Shown in pieces: positions 30,447 to 37,198 of a DNA stretch of 64,000 nt. Position 1 is the first letter of the stretch. Each line of letters opens with the position of its first letter. A program made the position numbers and the translations under genes. The notes under the pieces were generated by a model. The model saw nothing but the letters and a program-made list of their open reading frames with translations, ran no database searches and had not been told where the DNA came from. The DNA comes from Insolitispirillum peregrinum (lineage in GTDB: Bacteria > Pseudomonadota > Alphaproteobacteria > Rhodospirillales > Rhodospirillaceae), in contig NZ_FTOA01000007.1 in NCBI RefSeq assembly GCF_900156605.1, forward strand, positions 96,079 through 160,078. The letters run 5' to 3'.

Positions 30447-30496
30447 CCGTTTGCCTCTGTGCCTGAAGGGGGGAATGACCGGTAGGCAGGAATGCC

Positions 30497-30529
30497 GACT
30501 CCCGCCGCAGCAGGGCCGCGGCGGGAGTC
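30497..30529 (-). terminator. Stable hairpin between binding-protein and permease genes
   Basis: A perfect 12-bp stem, GACTCCCGCCGC and GCGGCGGGAGTC, with a 9-nt loop, has no U tract. At this place in importer operons such hairpins commonly protect the upstream mRNA and favour binding-protein excess (inference). Confidence 0.6.
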
Positions 30530-30566
30530 GTGTAGCAAACAATCCGGCAGAAGAACAGTGCTTCGC

Positions 30567-31397
30567 TTACTTGGCGATGATGTCGGCACCGATCCACTTC
30601 ATGGAAATCTTGCTCAGGGTGCCATCCTTGCGCATGTCGTCGATCACGCTGGCAACCTTGGCCTTCCATTCCGGGTCGCCCTTGTCAACCGCAATGGCGT
30701 TCGGGTCGGCGAACAGGTTGGCGTCCACAACGCGGAACTTGTCCGGGGTCTGGGTGATGCGCGGCTGAATGGTGATCAGGTTGCCGACGATGCCGTCCAG
30801 ACGCTTGCCGCCCCCAAGGGCGAGGTCCTGAAAGGCCAGGTCTTCGCTGGCGAACGGGGTGACGGTGACCGCCTCGAACGGGTACTTGACCACGCTGCCG
30901 TCTTCGGGGTGCATCGCCTTGTTGAGGTATTCCTCATAGGGGGTGCCGCTCTGGGCGCCGACCTTCTTGCCGTTCAGGTCCTTCATGCTGGTGGTGGTCT
31001 TGTCGTCGGCACTGACCACCAGCGCACCGGGGGTGTTGTAATAGATGGTCACGAAGTCGAGGACTTCGCCGCGCTGCTTGCTGGGGGTCATCGAGCAGAT
31101 GCAGATGTCCCAACGGCCTTTCCAGTTGCCAGCGGTGATCACTTCCCACGCCGGGGTTTCGATCTTCAGGGTCACGCCCAGACGCTTGGCGACTTCCTTG
31201 GCGACCTCGGCATCAAAGCCGTCCATTTCGTTCTTGTCGTTCAGGAACGAGAACGGCGGATAGCTCTGGTCCATCACCTGCACCATGGTGCCGGTCTTGG
31301 TGACGCGGTCGAGCGTCGGGCCAGCGTTGGCGGCCGAGCCAAAAGCAACGGTCATCAGCACCGCCGCAGCAGCACCCAGTTTCCACTTCAGAGCCAT
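30567..31397 (-). CDS. Polar amino acid ABC transporter, periplasmic binding protein
   Basis: This 276-aa protein has a signal peptide (MALKWKLGAAAAVLMTVAFGSAANA). The mature part is a type 3 periplasmic binding fold (SBP_bac_3): VMDQSYPPFSFLNDKNEMDGFDAEVAKEVAKRLG in consecutive parts, then WDICICSMTPSKQRGEVLDF and GKKVGAQSGTPYEEYL. Specificity cannot be read directly. The gene leads the three-gene importer operon and diverges from the homocysteine methyltransferase gene across a 138-bp region with a perfect palindrome. Confidence 0.92.
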   Translation of the reverse strand: MALKWKLGAAAAVLMTVAFGSAANAGPTLDRVTKTGTMVQVMDQSYPPFSFLNDKNEMDGFDAEVAKEVAKRLGVTLKIETPAWEVITAGNWKGRWDICICSMTPSKQRGEVLDFVTIYYNTPGALVVSADDKTTTSMKDLNGKKVGAQSGTPYEEYLNKAMHPEDGSVVKYPFEAVTVTPFASEDLAFQDLALGGGKRLDGIVGNLITIQPRITQTPDKFRVVDANLFADPNAIAVDKGDPEWKAKVASVIDDMRKDGTLSKISMKWIGADIIAK

Positions 31398-31474
31398 CAG
31401 GTATCCCCTTCGCGTGATCGCGCAAGCACAGAGTATTGACGAAAAAAGGCGATGATCTTGCCAGTGATCCCGCA

Positions 31475-31494
31475 CTGTTTATAATCATAAACAG
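31475..31494. promoter_or_regulatory. Perfect palindrome in a divergent promoter region
   Basis: CTGTTTAT-AATC-ATAAACAG lies 78 bp from the binding-protein start and 41 bp from the methyltransferase start. An 8-bp perfect arm on an AT-rich background in a high-GC genome is a strong regulator-site candidate for both genes. Confidence 0.6.
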
Positions 31495-31535
31495 CGTGTG
31501 GCAAAATTTTTGTCACTATATCAGGGAGAAAAAGT

Positions 31536-32429
31536 GTGATCAAGATTCGGGTCCTCGACGGCGGCATGGGGCGTGAGCTGAAACGGATCGGCGCGCCGTT
31601 CCGTCAGCCGGAATGGTCGGCGCTGGCGTTGATGGAGGCTCCGCAGACGGTCGCGCAGGCACACCAGAACTTCGTCGATGCCGGGGCGTCGATCATCACC
31701 ACCAACAGCTATGCGGTGGTGCCGTTCCACATCGGGCAGGATCGTTTTGACGCTGAAGGACTGGCGCTGGCGGGCGTGGCGGGGGAACAGGCGCGCAAGG
31801 TGGCGGCTGGTGCTGGCCGTCCGGTGACGGTGGCTGGCTCGCTGCCCCCTGCCATGGGCTCCTATCGCCCGGACCTGTTTTCGGCGGCGGAATCGATTGC
31901 CATCCACCGGGTGCTGATTGCCGGTCTGGCGCCGCACGTCGATGTCTGGCTGGCCGAAACCCAAAGCTCGATTGCCGAAGTCGAAGCCGCCCGGGCGGCA
32001 CTGGGCGATGATCCGCGCCCGCTGTGGCTGTCGTTTACCCTTGATGACGAGCCGGACAACGGCCCGGCCCTGCGCTCGGGCGAAAGCGTCACCGAGGCGG
32101 TGCGGGCCGCTGTCCGTCTGGGGGCGCAGGCGGTGCTGTTCAATTGCAGCCAGCCGGAAGTGATGGCCGATGCGCTGGCCGCCGCAACCGCCGTGCAGCA
32201 GGAAACCGGCCATGCGCTGGAGCTGGGCGTCTATGCCAACGCTTTCCCGCCGACGCCCAAGGACGCCAAGGCCAACGAAACCCTCGACGAACTGCGCCCG
32301 GACCTGACGCCGGAAAACTATGCCCGCTGGGCCGAACAGTGGGCTGAACGTGGCGCGACCATCATCGGTGGCTGCTGTGGCATTACGCCCGAGCACATCG
32401 CCGCCATCGCCGCGCGCACCGAAGCCTGA
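31536..32429 (+). CDS. Homocysteine S-methyltransferase family protein
   Basis: This zinc-dependent methyltransferase (297 aa) makes methionine from homocysteine and a methyl donor such as S-methylmethionine. The donor is not certain. DGGMGRELKR at the N-terminus and the zinc ligands Cys in VLFNCSQPE and the pair in IGGCCGITPEH are intact. The start is GTG 31536 after an AGGGAG ribosome site. The gene shares its promoter region with an amino acid importer, so the two may serve uptake and recycling of a sulfur amino acid or its methyl derivative (inference). Confidence 0.88.
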   Translation: MIKIRVLDGGMGRELKRIGAPFRQPEWSALALMEAPQTVAQAHQNFVDAGASIITTNSYAVVPFHIGQDRFDAEGLALAGVAGEQARKVAAGAGRPVTVAGSLPPAMGSYRPDLFSAAESIAIHRVLIAGLAPHVDVWLAETQSSIAEVEAARAALGDDPRPLWLSFTLDDEPDNGPALRSGESVTEAVRAAVRLGAQAVLFNCSQPEVMADALAAATAVQQETGHALELGVYANAFPPTPKDAKANETLDELRPDLTPENYARWAEQWAERGATIIGGCCGITPEHIAAIAARTEA

Positions 32430-32470
32430 TCCGTAGGAGAAACAGTGAAGGCTCTGAGCCTGCGTCAGAG

Positions 32471-32586
32471 CACGGTACACAAAAAAACAGAAAACAGGAT
32501 CATGGAGCGCTGCTCCACACCTCGCCGGGGCCTTGAGGCCCCGGACCCCGTTCTTTTTATAATCAAGGACAGTGGGCCAAGCTGGG
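32471..32586 (+). repeat. Copy of repeat family R2, truncated at its right side
   Basis: The left terminal repeat CACGGTACAC is followed by ACAGAAAACAGGATCATGG, the hairpins GGAGCGCTGCTCC and CGGGGCCTTGAGGCCCCG, and GACCCCGTTCTTT. The distal half is missing, and the copy runs straight into the remnant of a regulator gene. Confidence 0.7.
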
Positions 32587-32716
32587 GTTCCCCACAAGGA
32601 GATGGCCGCCCTGCTGGGTGTTTCGATTGGAACGTTGAGGTCCTGGGAACAGCGCAGGACTGAGGCCTGATGATCCGGGGAAGGCTCTCATCAGCCTGAT
32701 TTATCGGCATCCCTAA
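32587..32716 (+). pseudogene. Remnant of an XRE/HTH antitoxin-type regulator
   Basis: Frame 1 from 32587 reads VPHKEMAALLGVSIGTLRSW then EQRRTEA and stop. Shifting by one base after it, the sequence continues DDPGKALISLIYRHP and stop (32716). Together these give the C-terminal half of a HigA/NadS-like helix-turn-helix protein (E-x-A-x-LLGVS-x-x-TL-x-x-WEQ..R, then the usual GxAxxLLxLIxRHP tail). One frameshift separates the parts, and the N-terminal half is absent, replaced by the R2 copy. No partner toxin gene is recognisable beside it. Confidence 0.65.
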
Positions 32717-32904
32717 GAGATATGCACCTGCCTGTCGGTCGCCTGATTCCTTGTGTCGTCCATCCCTCTTTGCCTCTTGGGAAAGGAAGCGCTCTCATGG
32801 CGCGTACTGGCGGTAGCAGCGGAAAGGGTCGTTTTAAGGATTTACACCTGTCGAATTTTAAGGGAAGGTTTTTGTGCATCTTCTCTAATGTAAAAGGATT
32901 GATC

Positions 32905-33126
32905 ATGATTACGGTAAAAAAAGTATATGAATATCATTACGATGGAGGAAAATCTTATGTAAAAGACATTGCCGATGGGAGGGTTTGGGAAATTGATCCC
33001 GAATGTATAGACTTAATTAAAAGGGAGTTAAAATTACAATCAAATGGGAATGTAAGGTTCACATCTTTCGACAGGATAATTAACTTGGATGATGTAATAC
33101 GGAGTATTCCTGAGTATTTTGTATAA
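32905..33126 (+). CDS. Small AT-rich orphan protein
   Basis: I do not recognise this 73-aa protein (MITVKKVYEYHYDGGKSYVK then DIADGRVWEIDPECIDLIKR). Codon use is AT-rich (AAA, ATA, TTA, AAT), unlike all neighbours, and an AAAAGG sits about 8 nt before ATG 32905. It looks soluble, with alternating beta-strand-like segments followed by a helix. Its position between a decayed regulator and nested repeats suggests recent acquisition. A longer in-frame reading from 32722 is possible but lacks a ribosome site. Confidence 0.55.
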   Translation: MITVKKVYEYHYDGGKSYVKDIADGRVWEIDPECIDLIKRELKLQSNGNVRFTSFDRIINLDDVIRSIPEYFV

Positions 33127-33211
33127 AAAATATGTATGTACGCCCTCCTATAATTCCATCCCCTACCCCGGCTCGGACCCTTTCTGCTGCCCAGCAACCT
33201 TACCAGCCCTG

Positions 33212-33505
33212 CTAGAGCAGCGTGCGTTAAACCAGATGCCACAGTACACGACAGTTGGTGGAGAATGGCGGACTGCCGTCCGCACCTGCCCGGGGTGCGA
33301 TGCCCCTGGGCCCCATTTTTTCTTTCAATATCAAATTAATGGGGTCTGGGGCCTCCCGGCCCCAGCGAGGTGTGGAGCAGCGCTCCACGTCCTTACTTCC
33401 CAACTGTCGTGTACTGTGACCAGATGCACGCATGCTTCTTTAACCTTTTGTGCTGTCGCATTGTTTTTGCGAAAACCGGCTCACACTTTTCGCACGCTGC
33501 TCTAG
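33212..33505. repeat. Copy of repeat family R1 interrupted by a MITE-like element
   Basis: The ends are a perfect 15-bp inverted repeat, CTAGAGCAGCGTGCG (33212-33226) and CGCACGCTGCTCTAG (33491-33505). Removing 33240-33418 and one copy of the 9-bp duplication restores a sequence that matches the intact R1 copy at 3251-3355 in reverse orientation. The rest of the gap from 33127 to 33653 shows no gene. Confidence 0.8.
33240..33418 (-). mobile_element. MITE-like element, intact copy of family R2, with target duplication
   Basis: This 179-bp element has perfect 19-bp terminal inverted repeats (CACAGTACACGACAGTTGG at 33240-33258, its reverse complement at 33400-33418). Direct 9-bp repeats ACCAGATGC flank it at 33231-33239 and 33419-33427. 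It has no coding capacity. The inner hairpins are those of family R2. It sits in the loop of an R1 hairpin. No matching transposase gene is in the window, so mobilisation in trans is inferred. Confidence 0.88.
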
Positions 33506-33653
33506 ATATCCTTGTCGTGTCTTGTGGTTTCACAGTCAAGGCTCACGGCTCTCGCTGTTCACTCATGAGACAGTTATTGCCTTTTCCCGGCTGCTGGGGC
33601 ATACCCTCCGGCCTTTCGCCCTTGCGGGCGGGGCCGTCAGGGAGAAAAGGCAG

Positions 33654-34955
33654 ATGTTCGTCGGGATTGACTTTGGAACCACCAACAGCGCCATCGCCCT
33701 GCTGGCCGCAGGACAGGATGATGCCCACATCGTGCCGATGCCACCGATGCCGGGCGGCGATGGCGAGGCGGCCAGCACTCTGCGCTCGCTGCTGGCCTTT
33801 GACGGCAAGCACCGCGACGACCGCAAGCAGGTGGTGCCGCTGGTCGGGCAGGAGGCCATCGCCGCCTATCTGGAAGACGACACCGACTGCCGCCTGCTGC
33901 AATCGTTCAAAAGCTATCTGACCAGCCGCCTGTTCACCGGCGCCTCGCTGTTCAACGTTACCTACAGTCTGGAGGACCTGATTGCCCTGATGGTGACGCG
34001 GCTGCGCACCATGGCCGAAGCACAAGGGGCAGGCGAGGTGCGGCGGGTGGTGGCCGGGCGGCCGGTGCGTTTTGTGGCCGAAGACGGCGCCAGCGAAGAA
34101 GACTATGCGGTCAGCCGCCTGCGCGATGCCTTTGCCCGCGCCGGGGTTGACGAACTGGAACTGGAATATGAACCGATTGCCGCCGCCTATTACTACGAGC
34201 GCGGCCTGAGCCACGACGAAACCGTGCTGGTGGCCGACTTTGGCGGCGGGACCAGCGATTTCTGTCTGATGCGGCTGGGGCCGGGGCGTGACCGCAGCCG
34301 CCCGCGCGATGCCATTCTCGGCACCGGCGGGGTGGGCAACGCCGGTGATGCGCTCGACCGGCGCATCGTTGACAACGGGTTGGCCGAAGCCTTTGGCAAG
34401 GGAATCACCTACCGCAGCGACGGCAAGGAGTTGCCGGTGCCGTCATGGCTGTTCGGCAAGTTCTCGCGCTGGCACCACATCAGCTTTTTGAACACCGCCC
34501 CGACCCGCCGGATGTTGCGCGATATCCAGCGCCACACCGACGACCCGGAGCCGATTGAAAACCTGTTGGCGTTGATCGAGGAAAATCTGGGCTATCACCT
34601 GTTCCGCTCTGTCGAGCGGGTGAAGGTCGGGCTGTCGCGGCAGGACAGCGCCGAGTTCCTGTTTGATCACGGACCGATCTCGCTGCGCCAGACCATCCGG
34701 CGCGCCGACTTTGAACGCTGGATTGCGCCCGAACTGGAAGAAATCGAAGGCTGCCTTGACCGCCTGCTGGCTGACACCGGCGTGCGGCCCGAGCAGGTGG
34801 ACCGGGTGTTCATGACCGGCGGCACCTCGCTGGTGCCCGCCGTGCGCGGAATCTTCGCGCGCCGCTTTGGCGAAGCCCGTCTCAGCAGCGGTGGCGAGTT
34901 CGTATCCGTTGCCACCGGGCTGGCCTATCGGGCGCGCGAAGTGTTTGGTGGGTAG
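33654..34955 (+). CDS. Hsp70-family protein, YegD-like
   Basis: This 433-aa protein has an actin-like ATPase domain of the Hsp70 superfamily. Phosphate-1 is GIDFGTTNSAIAL at the N-terminus, VADFGGGTSDF is phosphate-2 and MTGGTSLVPAV is the adenosine motif. The C-terminal substrate-binding domain of DnaK is missing, and an insertion around residues 230-330 is typical of the YegD subgroup. Family function is poorly known and chaperone activity is not assured. ATG 33654 is chosen for homology and the preceding GGGAGAAAAGGCAG. The gene is monocistronic. Confidence 0.88.
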   Translation: MFVGIDFGTTNSAIALLAAGQDDAHIVPMPPMPGGDGEAASTLRSLLAFDGKHRDDRKQVVPLVGQEAIAAYLEDDTDCRLLQSFKSYLTSRLFTGASLFNVTYSLEDLIALMVTRLRTMAEAQGAGEVRRVVAGRPVRFVAEDGASEEDYAVSRLRDAFARAGVDELELEYEPIAAAYYYERGLSHDETVLVADFGGGTSDFCLMRLGPGRDRSRPRDAILGTGGVGNAGDALDRRIVDNGLAEAFGKGITYRSDGKELPVPSWLFGKFSRWHHISFLNTAPTRRMLRDIQRHTDDPEPIENLLALIEENLGYHLFRSVERVKVGLSRQDSAEFLFDHGPISLRQTIRRADFERWIAPELEEIEGCLDRLLADTGVRPEQVDRVFMTGGTSLVPAVRGIFARRFGEARLSSGGEFVSVATGLAYRAREVFGG

Positions 34956-34959
34956 AGTC

Positions 34960-35148
34960 TTAATGCACCTGCGGTTCGTGCTTCTGGCCATGGCCGGAGA
35001 GATGCCACAGCGTCCTGAGCGAGCGGCCCGCCTGATGCAGGATATCGGCAAAGGCTTGTGCCCGTAACAGGTGGGCCTGCTGCTCCAGCAGACTGAGGTC
35101 AGGCGGGATGGTAGGGGCGGAAGAGGCAGAAAGATCAACGGTTGCCAT
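34960..35148 (-). CDS. Small hypothetical protein (62 aa)
   Basis: I do not recognise the family. The reading begins 10 nt after a strong GAGGAG ribosome site, which argues that it is real. The protein (MATVDLSASSAPTIPP then DLSLLEQQAHLLRAQAFADI) has a central amphipathic helix with an RAQAFADILHQAGRSLRTLW segment that recalls short DUF1127-type proteins, and a histidine-rich tail (HLSGHGQKHEPQVH). It converges with the Hsp70 gene, ending 4 bp beyond it. A palindrome at 35242-35273 lies upstream. Confidence 0.6.
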   Translation of the reverse strand: MATVDLSASSAPTIPPDLSLLEQQAHLLRAQAFADILHQAGRSLRTLWHLSGHGQKHEPQVH

Positions 35149-35241
35149 CGGCAGTCTCCTCGAGCATGAGCGTTTTCACACTGAGCGAACTGGATCTTTA
35201 CGACAGGGTCGGCGGACTGGGCGTCCGATGCGAGCCTGTAT

Positions 35242-35273
35242 GCCCATTATATGGGCGAGGCTATATAATGGGC
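35242..35273. promoter_or_regulatory. Perfect 11-bp inverted repeat between divergent genes
   Basis: GCCCATTATAT (35242-35252) and ATATAATGGGC (35263-35273) are separated by 10 bp, so the half-sites are 21 bp apart, about two helical turns. They lie between the 62-aa gene (start 35148) and prmA (start 35434) in an AT-rich patch. This is a typical layout for a dimeric or tetrameric repressor. The rest of the 285-bp gap shows no gene. Confidence 0.6.
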
Positions 35274-35433
35274 AATATATTTTTTCGCAGTGCAGCATGG
35301 AGGGGAGCTATGCGTCCCGCTGGTCGTGGCTTTTTACGAAAAACTAGCCTGTGACTGGCGGATACTCTAAGAAGAACCCCTGCATCGGCCCATCGGGGCT
35401 GAACCCACAAACGACAGGACAGGAATCAGCAGC

Positions 35434-36333
35434 ATGGCTCACAAGCGGGCTCAGGACATGTGGCGCGTGCGTTTTCAGGCGCCACCCGAAGCGATCGAGG
35501 CTTTTGAAACGGCTCTGGACCCGCTGGTCGATGCCTTCCTGTGCTTTGAAATCGAAGGCAGCCTTGACTGGCAGGTCGATGCCTACAGCGAGCAAAAGCC
35601 CGATCTGCCGGCAATTCATGCTGCCGTAGCGCTGGCGGCGCAGGTGGCCGGGCTGGCGACGACTCCTGAAATGGAAATCGAGCATCAGGCGGCGCGTAAC
35701 TGGCTGGCCGAAAACCTGATTGCCTTCCCGCCGATTCGGGCTGGCCGCTTCTATGTCCATGGCTCGCACATCACCGAGCGCCCGCCGCATGGCTCGCTGC
35801 CGCTGCTGATTGATGCCGCCACCGCCTTTGGCTCGGGCGAGCACCAGAGCACCTACGGCTGTCTGCTGGCCCTGAGTGACCTCGCCAAGCAGAATGCGCC
35901 GGTGCAGATCGGCCATGGCCGGGCGCTGGACATGGGCTGTGGCTCGGGGATTCTGGCGCTGGCAATGGCCCGGCAGTGGAAAATTCCGGTGGTTGCCACC
36001 GACATTGACGAGGAAAGCGTCCGCGTCACCGCCTATAACGCCAGGCTGAACGGCCTTGATGCCTACCTGACCGCCTTCCCCGGCGACGGCTTTACCAGCC
36101 GCAAGGTGAAGGTTGGCGCCCCCTATGATGTGATTTGCGCCAACATTCTGGCCCGGCCGCTGTGCTCGATGGCCCAGCCGCTGACCGCCAGCCTTGCTCC
36201 GGGCGGGCGGGTGATTCTCGCCGGCCTGCTGCAACGGCAGGAAGCGATGGTGCTGGCCGCCTATCGCGCACAGGGTCTGCGTCTGGTGCGCCGTTACCAG
36301 TTGGCGCCGTGGGTGACGCTGGTTCTGGGGTAA
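35434..36333 (+). CDS. prmA: Ribosomal protein L11 methyltransferase PrmA
   Basis: The enzyme trimethylates several residues of ribosomal protein L11. It has 299 aa. The small N-terminal substrate-recognition domain (about 1-110) is followed by a class I SAM domain. That domain has ATAFGSGEHQSTYGCLLAL, the SAM loop LDMGCGSGILALAMA, and VICANILARPLCSMA in place of the usual NILAxPL motif. The start at 35434 gives normal length. It is monocistronic, with a strong hairpin after the stop. Confidence 0.93.
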   Translation: MAHKRAQDMWRVRFQAPPEAIEAFETALDPLVDAFLCFEIEGSLDWQVDAYSEQKPDLPAIHAAVALAAQVAGLATTPEMEIEHQAARNWLAENLIAFPPIRAGRFYVHGSHITERPPHGSLPLLIDAATAFGSGEHQSTYGCLLALSDLAKQNAPVQIGHGRALDMGCGSGILALAMARQWKIPVVATDIDEESVRVTAYNARLNGLDAYLTAFPGDGFTSRKVKVGAPYDVICANILARPLCSMAQPLTASLAPGGRVILAGLLQRQEAMVLAAYRAQGLRLVRRYQLAPWVTLVLG

Positions 36334-36340
36334 GATCTGA

Positions 36341-36386
36341 TGACGACGGTCAACCGGGGGCTTTCCATCCCGGTTGACCGTCGTCA
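36341..36386 (+). terminator. Long hairpin after prmA
   Basis: A perfect 18-bp stem, TGACGACGGTCAACCGGG and its complement (36369-36386), has a 10-nt loop. The A-rich stretch AAAATAAAAAAA that follows on the plus strand means the U tract lies on the minus-strand side, so it may mainly stop antisense readthrough. Confidence 0.75.
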
Positions 36387-36392
36387 GAAAAT

Positions 36393-36438
36393 AAAAAAAC
36401 GCGAGACAGCCAGTGATGGCGGCCTCGCGTTTTTTTTG
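36393..36438. terminator. Bidirectional terminator between prmA and the DUF1127 gene
   Basis: AAAAAAACGCGAG and CTCGCGTTTTTTT are perfectly complementary and enclose an 18-nt loop. There is a U tract in both directions. Confidence 0.88.
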
Positions 36439-36488
36439 TGCTCGCCTGTTGGGCAGACGGCAATCAGCTTGGGGGAGCTGATTAAATG

Positions 36489-36779
36489 TTAGGCAGCGCG
36501 ACGGGTCTGAGCGGCGGCGATCACCGGGGCGTCAGCCTGAGCGTTGGTGTTGGCGGCGCGGTAAGCAGCGCGCACCGCCGGCATGTCTTCGCGGGTGTCG
36601 TGGTAGACGCCCTTGCGCAGGGCGACGACATCGGCGCGGGTCAGGCCCAGATCGGCCAGTTCACGCGGGCCCATGGCGTCCAGTTCGGCCATTTCCTGGC
36701 GGTAACGGAGCCATGCCTGGAAACGGGCGGCCATACGGGCGATCAGCGAGGTGGTAGCGAGGTCAACGGTGCGGCTCAT
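36489..36779 (-). CDS. DUF1127 domain small protein
   Basis: This 96-aa protein has the arginine-rich DUF1127 motif near residues 17-55 (ARFQAWLRYRQEMAELDAMG then PRELADLGLTRADVVAL), the usual W-x-x-R-x-x-x..L-x-x-L-x-x-R-x-L-x-D-L-G-L-x-R pattern. Such proteins in alphaproteobacteria bind RNA or affect phosphate and carbon metabolism in the few cases studied. The C-terminal Ala/Thr-rich tail is unstructured. A GAAGGA lies upstream of the ATG, and the stop is followed by a strong terminator. Confidence 0.9.
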   Translation of the reverse strand: MSRTVDLATTSLIARMAARFQAWLRYRQEMAELDAMGPRELADLGLTRADVVALRKGVYHDTREDMPAVRAAYRAANTNAQADAPVIAAAQTRRAA

Positions 36780-37198
36780 GGCCAGAATCCTTCAGTGTAT
36801 CGAGTGTGCGCTGTCACAAAGCGCTGCCGCAGGCCATATGCCTGAAGCACATCGAGAGAGATGAACGGGGATGACGAGGATCGGGGGCGCGGTATTTACC
36901 GCAGTGCGGCCAGCCAATCAGCTTCGTCGGGGTTATAGGGCCACATGGGGCTTTTGATCCTGTGTTCGACATTCGGCCTGGTTGCATTTTGCAATGGGCC
37001 GTTGCGTATGCCCAGAATGTAGGCGAACTGCCTCTTTTCGTGCAGTGTCTGTTTTGCAGTGCAGTTCTGCCTTGCCTGCATGGCGTTCGCAACTGGGTTA
37101 CACTTCTATTGCAGGATGCCGAGTTCGCGCTCTTGCGCCTGTTCGTCTGCCCTCATACCTTGGACACCTATACGGCTTTGGACAGGATGTGAACGACC
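36780..37198. other. Gene-free interval, 419 bp
   Basis: This gap lies between the DUF1127 gene and pepP. A 61-codon minus-strand reading (36896-37081) has no ribosome site. I see several GCAGT/TTGCA words and a TTGCA-TTT-TGCAA palindrome near 36983, but no gene or RNA I can name. Confidence 0.5.

Noticed and set aside
28500..36500. A defence island or prophage in the repeat-dense 32-36 kb stretch
   Set aside because: No integrase, restriction, CRISPR, retron, abortive-infection or phage structural gene is visible; only repeats, one decayed regulator and one orphan gene.
36896..37081. A 61-codon minus-strand reading in the 419-bp gap before the Xaa-Pro aminopeptidase gene
   Set aside because: There is no ribosome site upstream of its ATG, codon use is poor and no family resemblance is visible.
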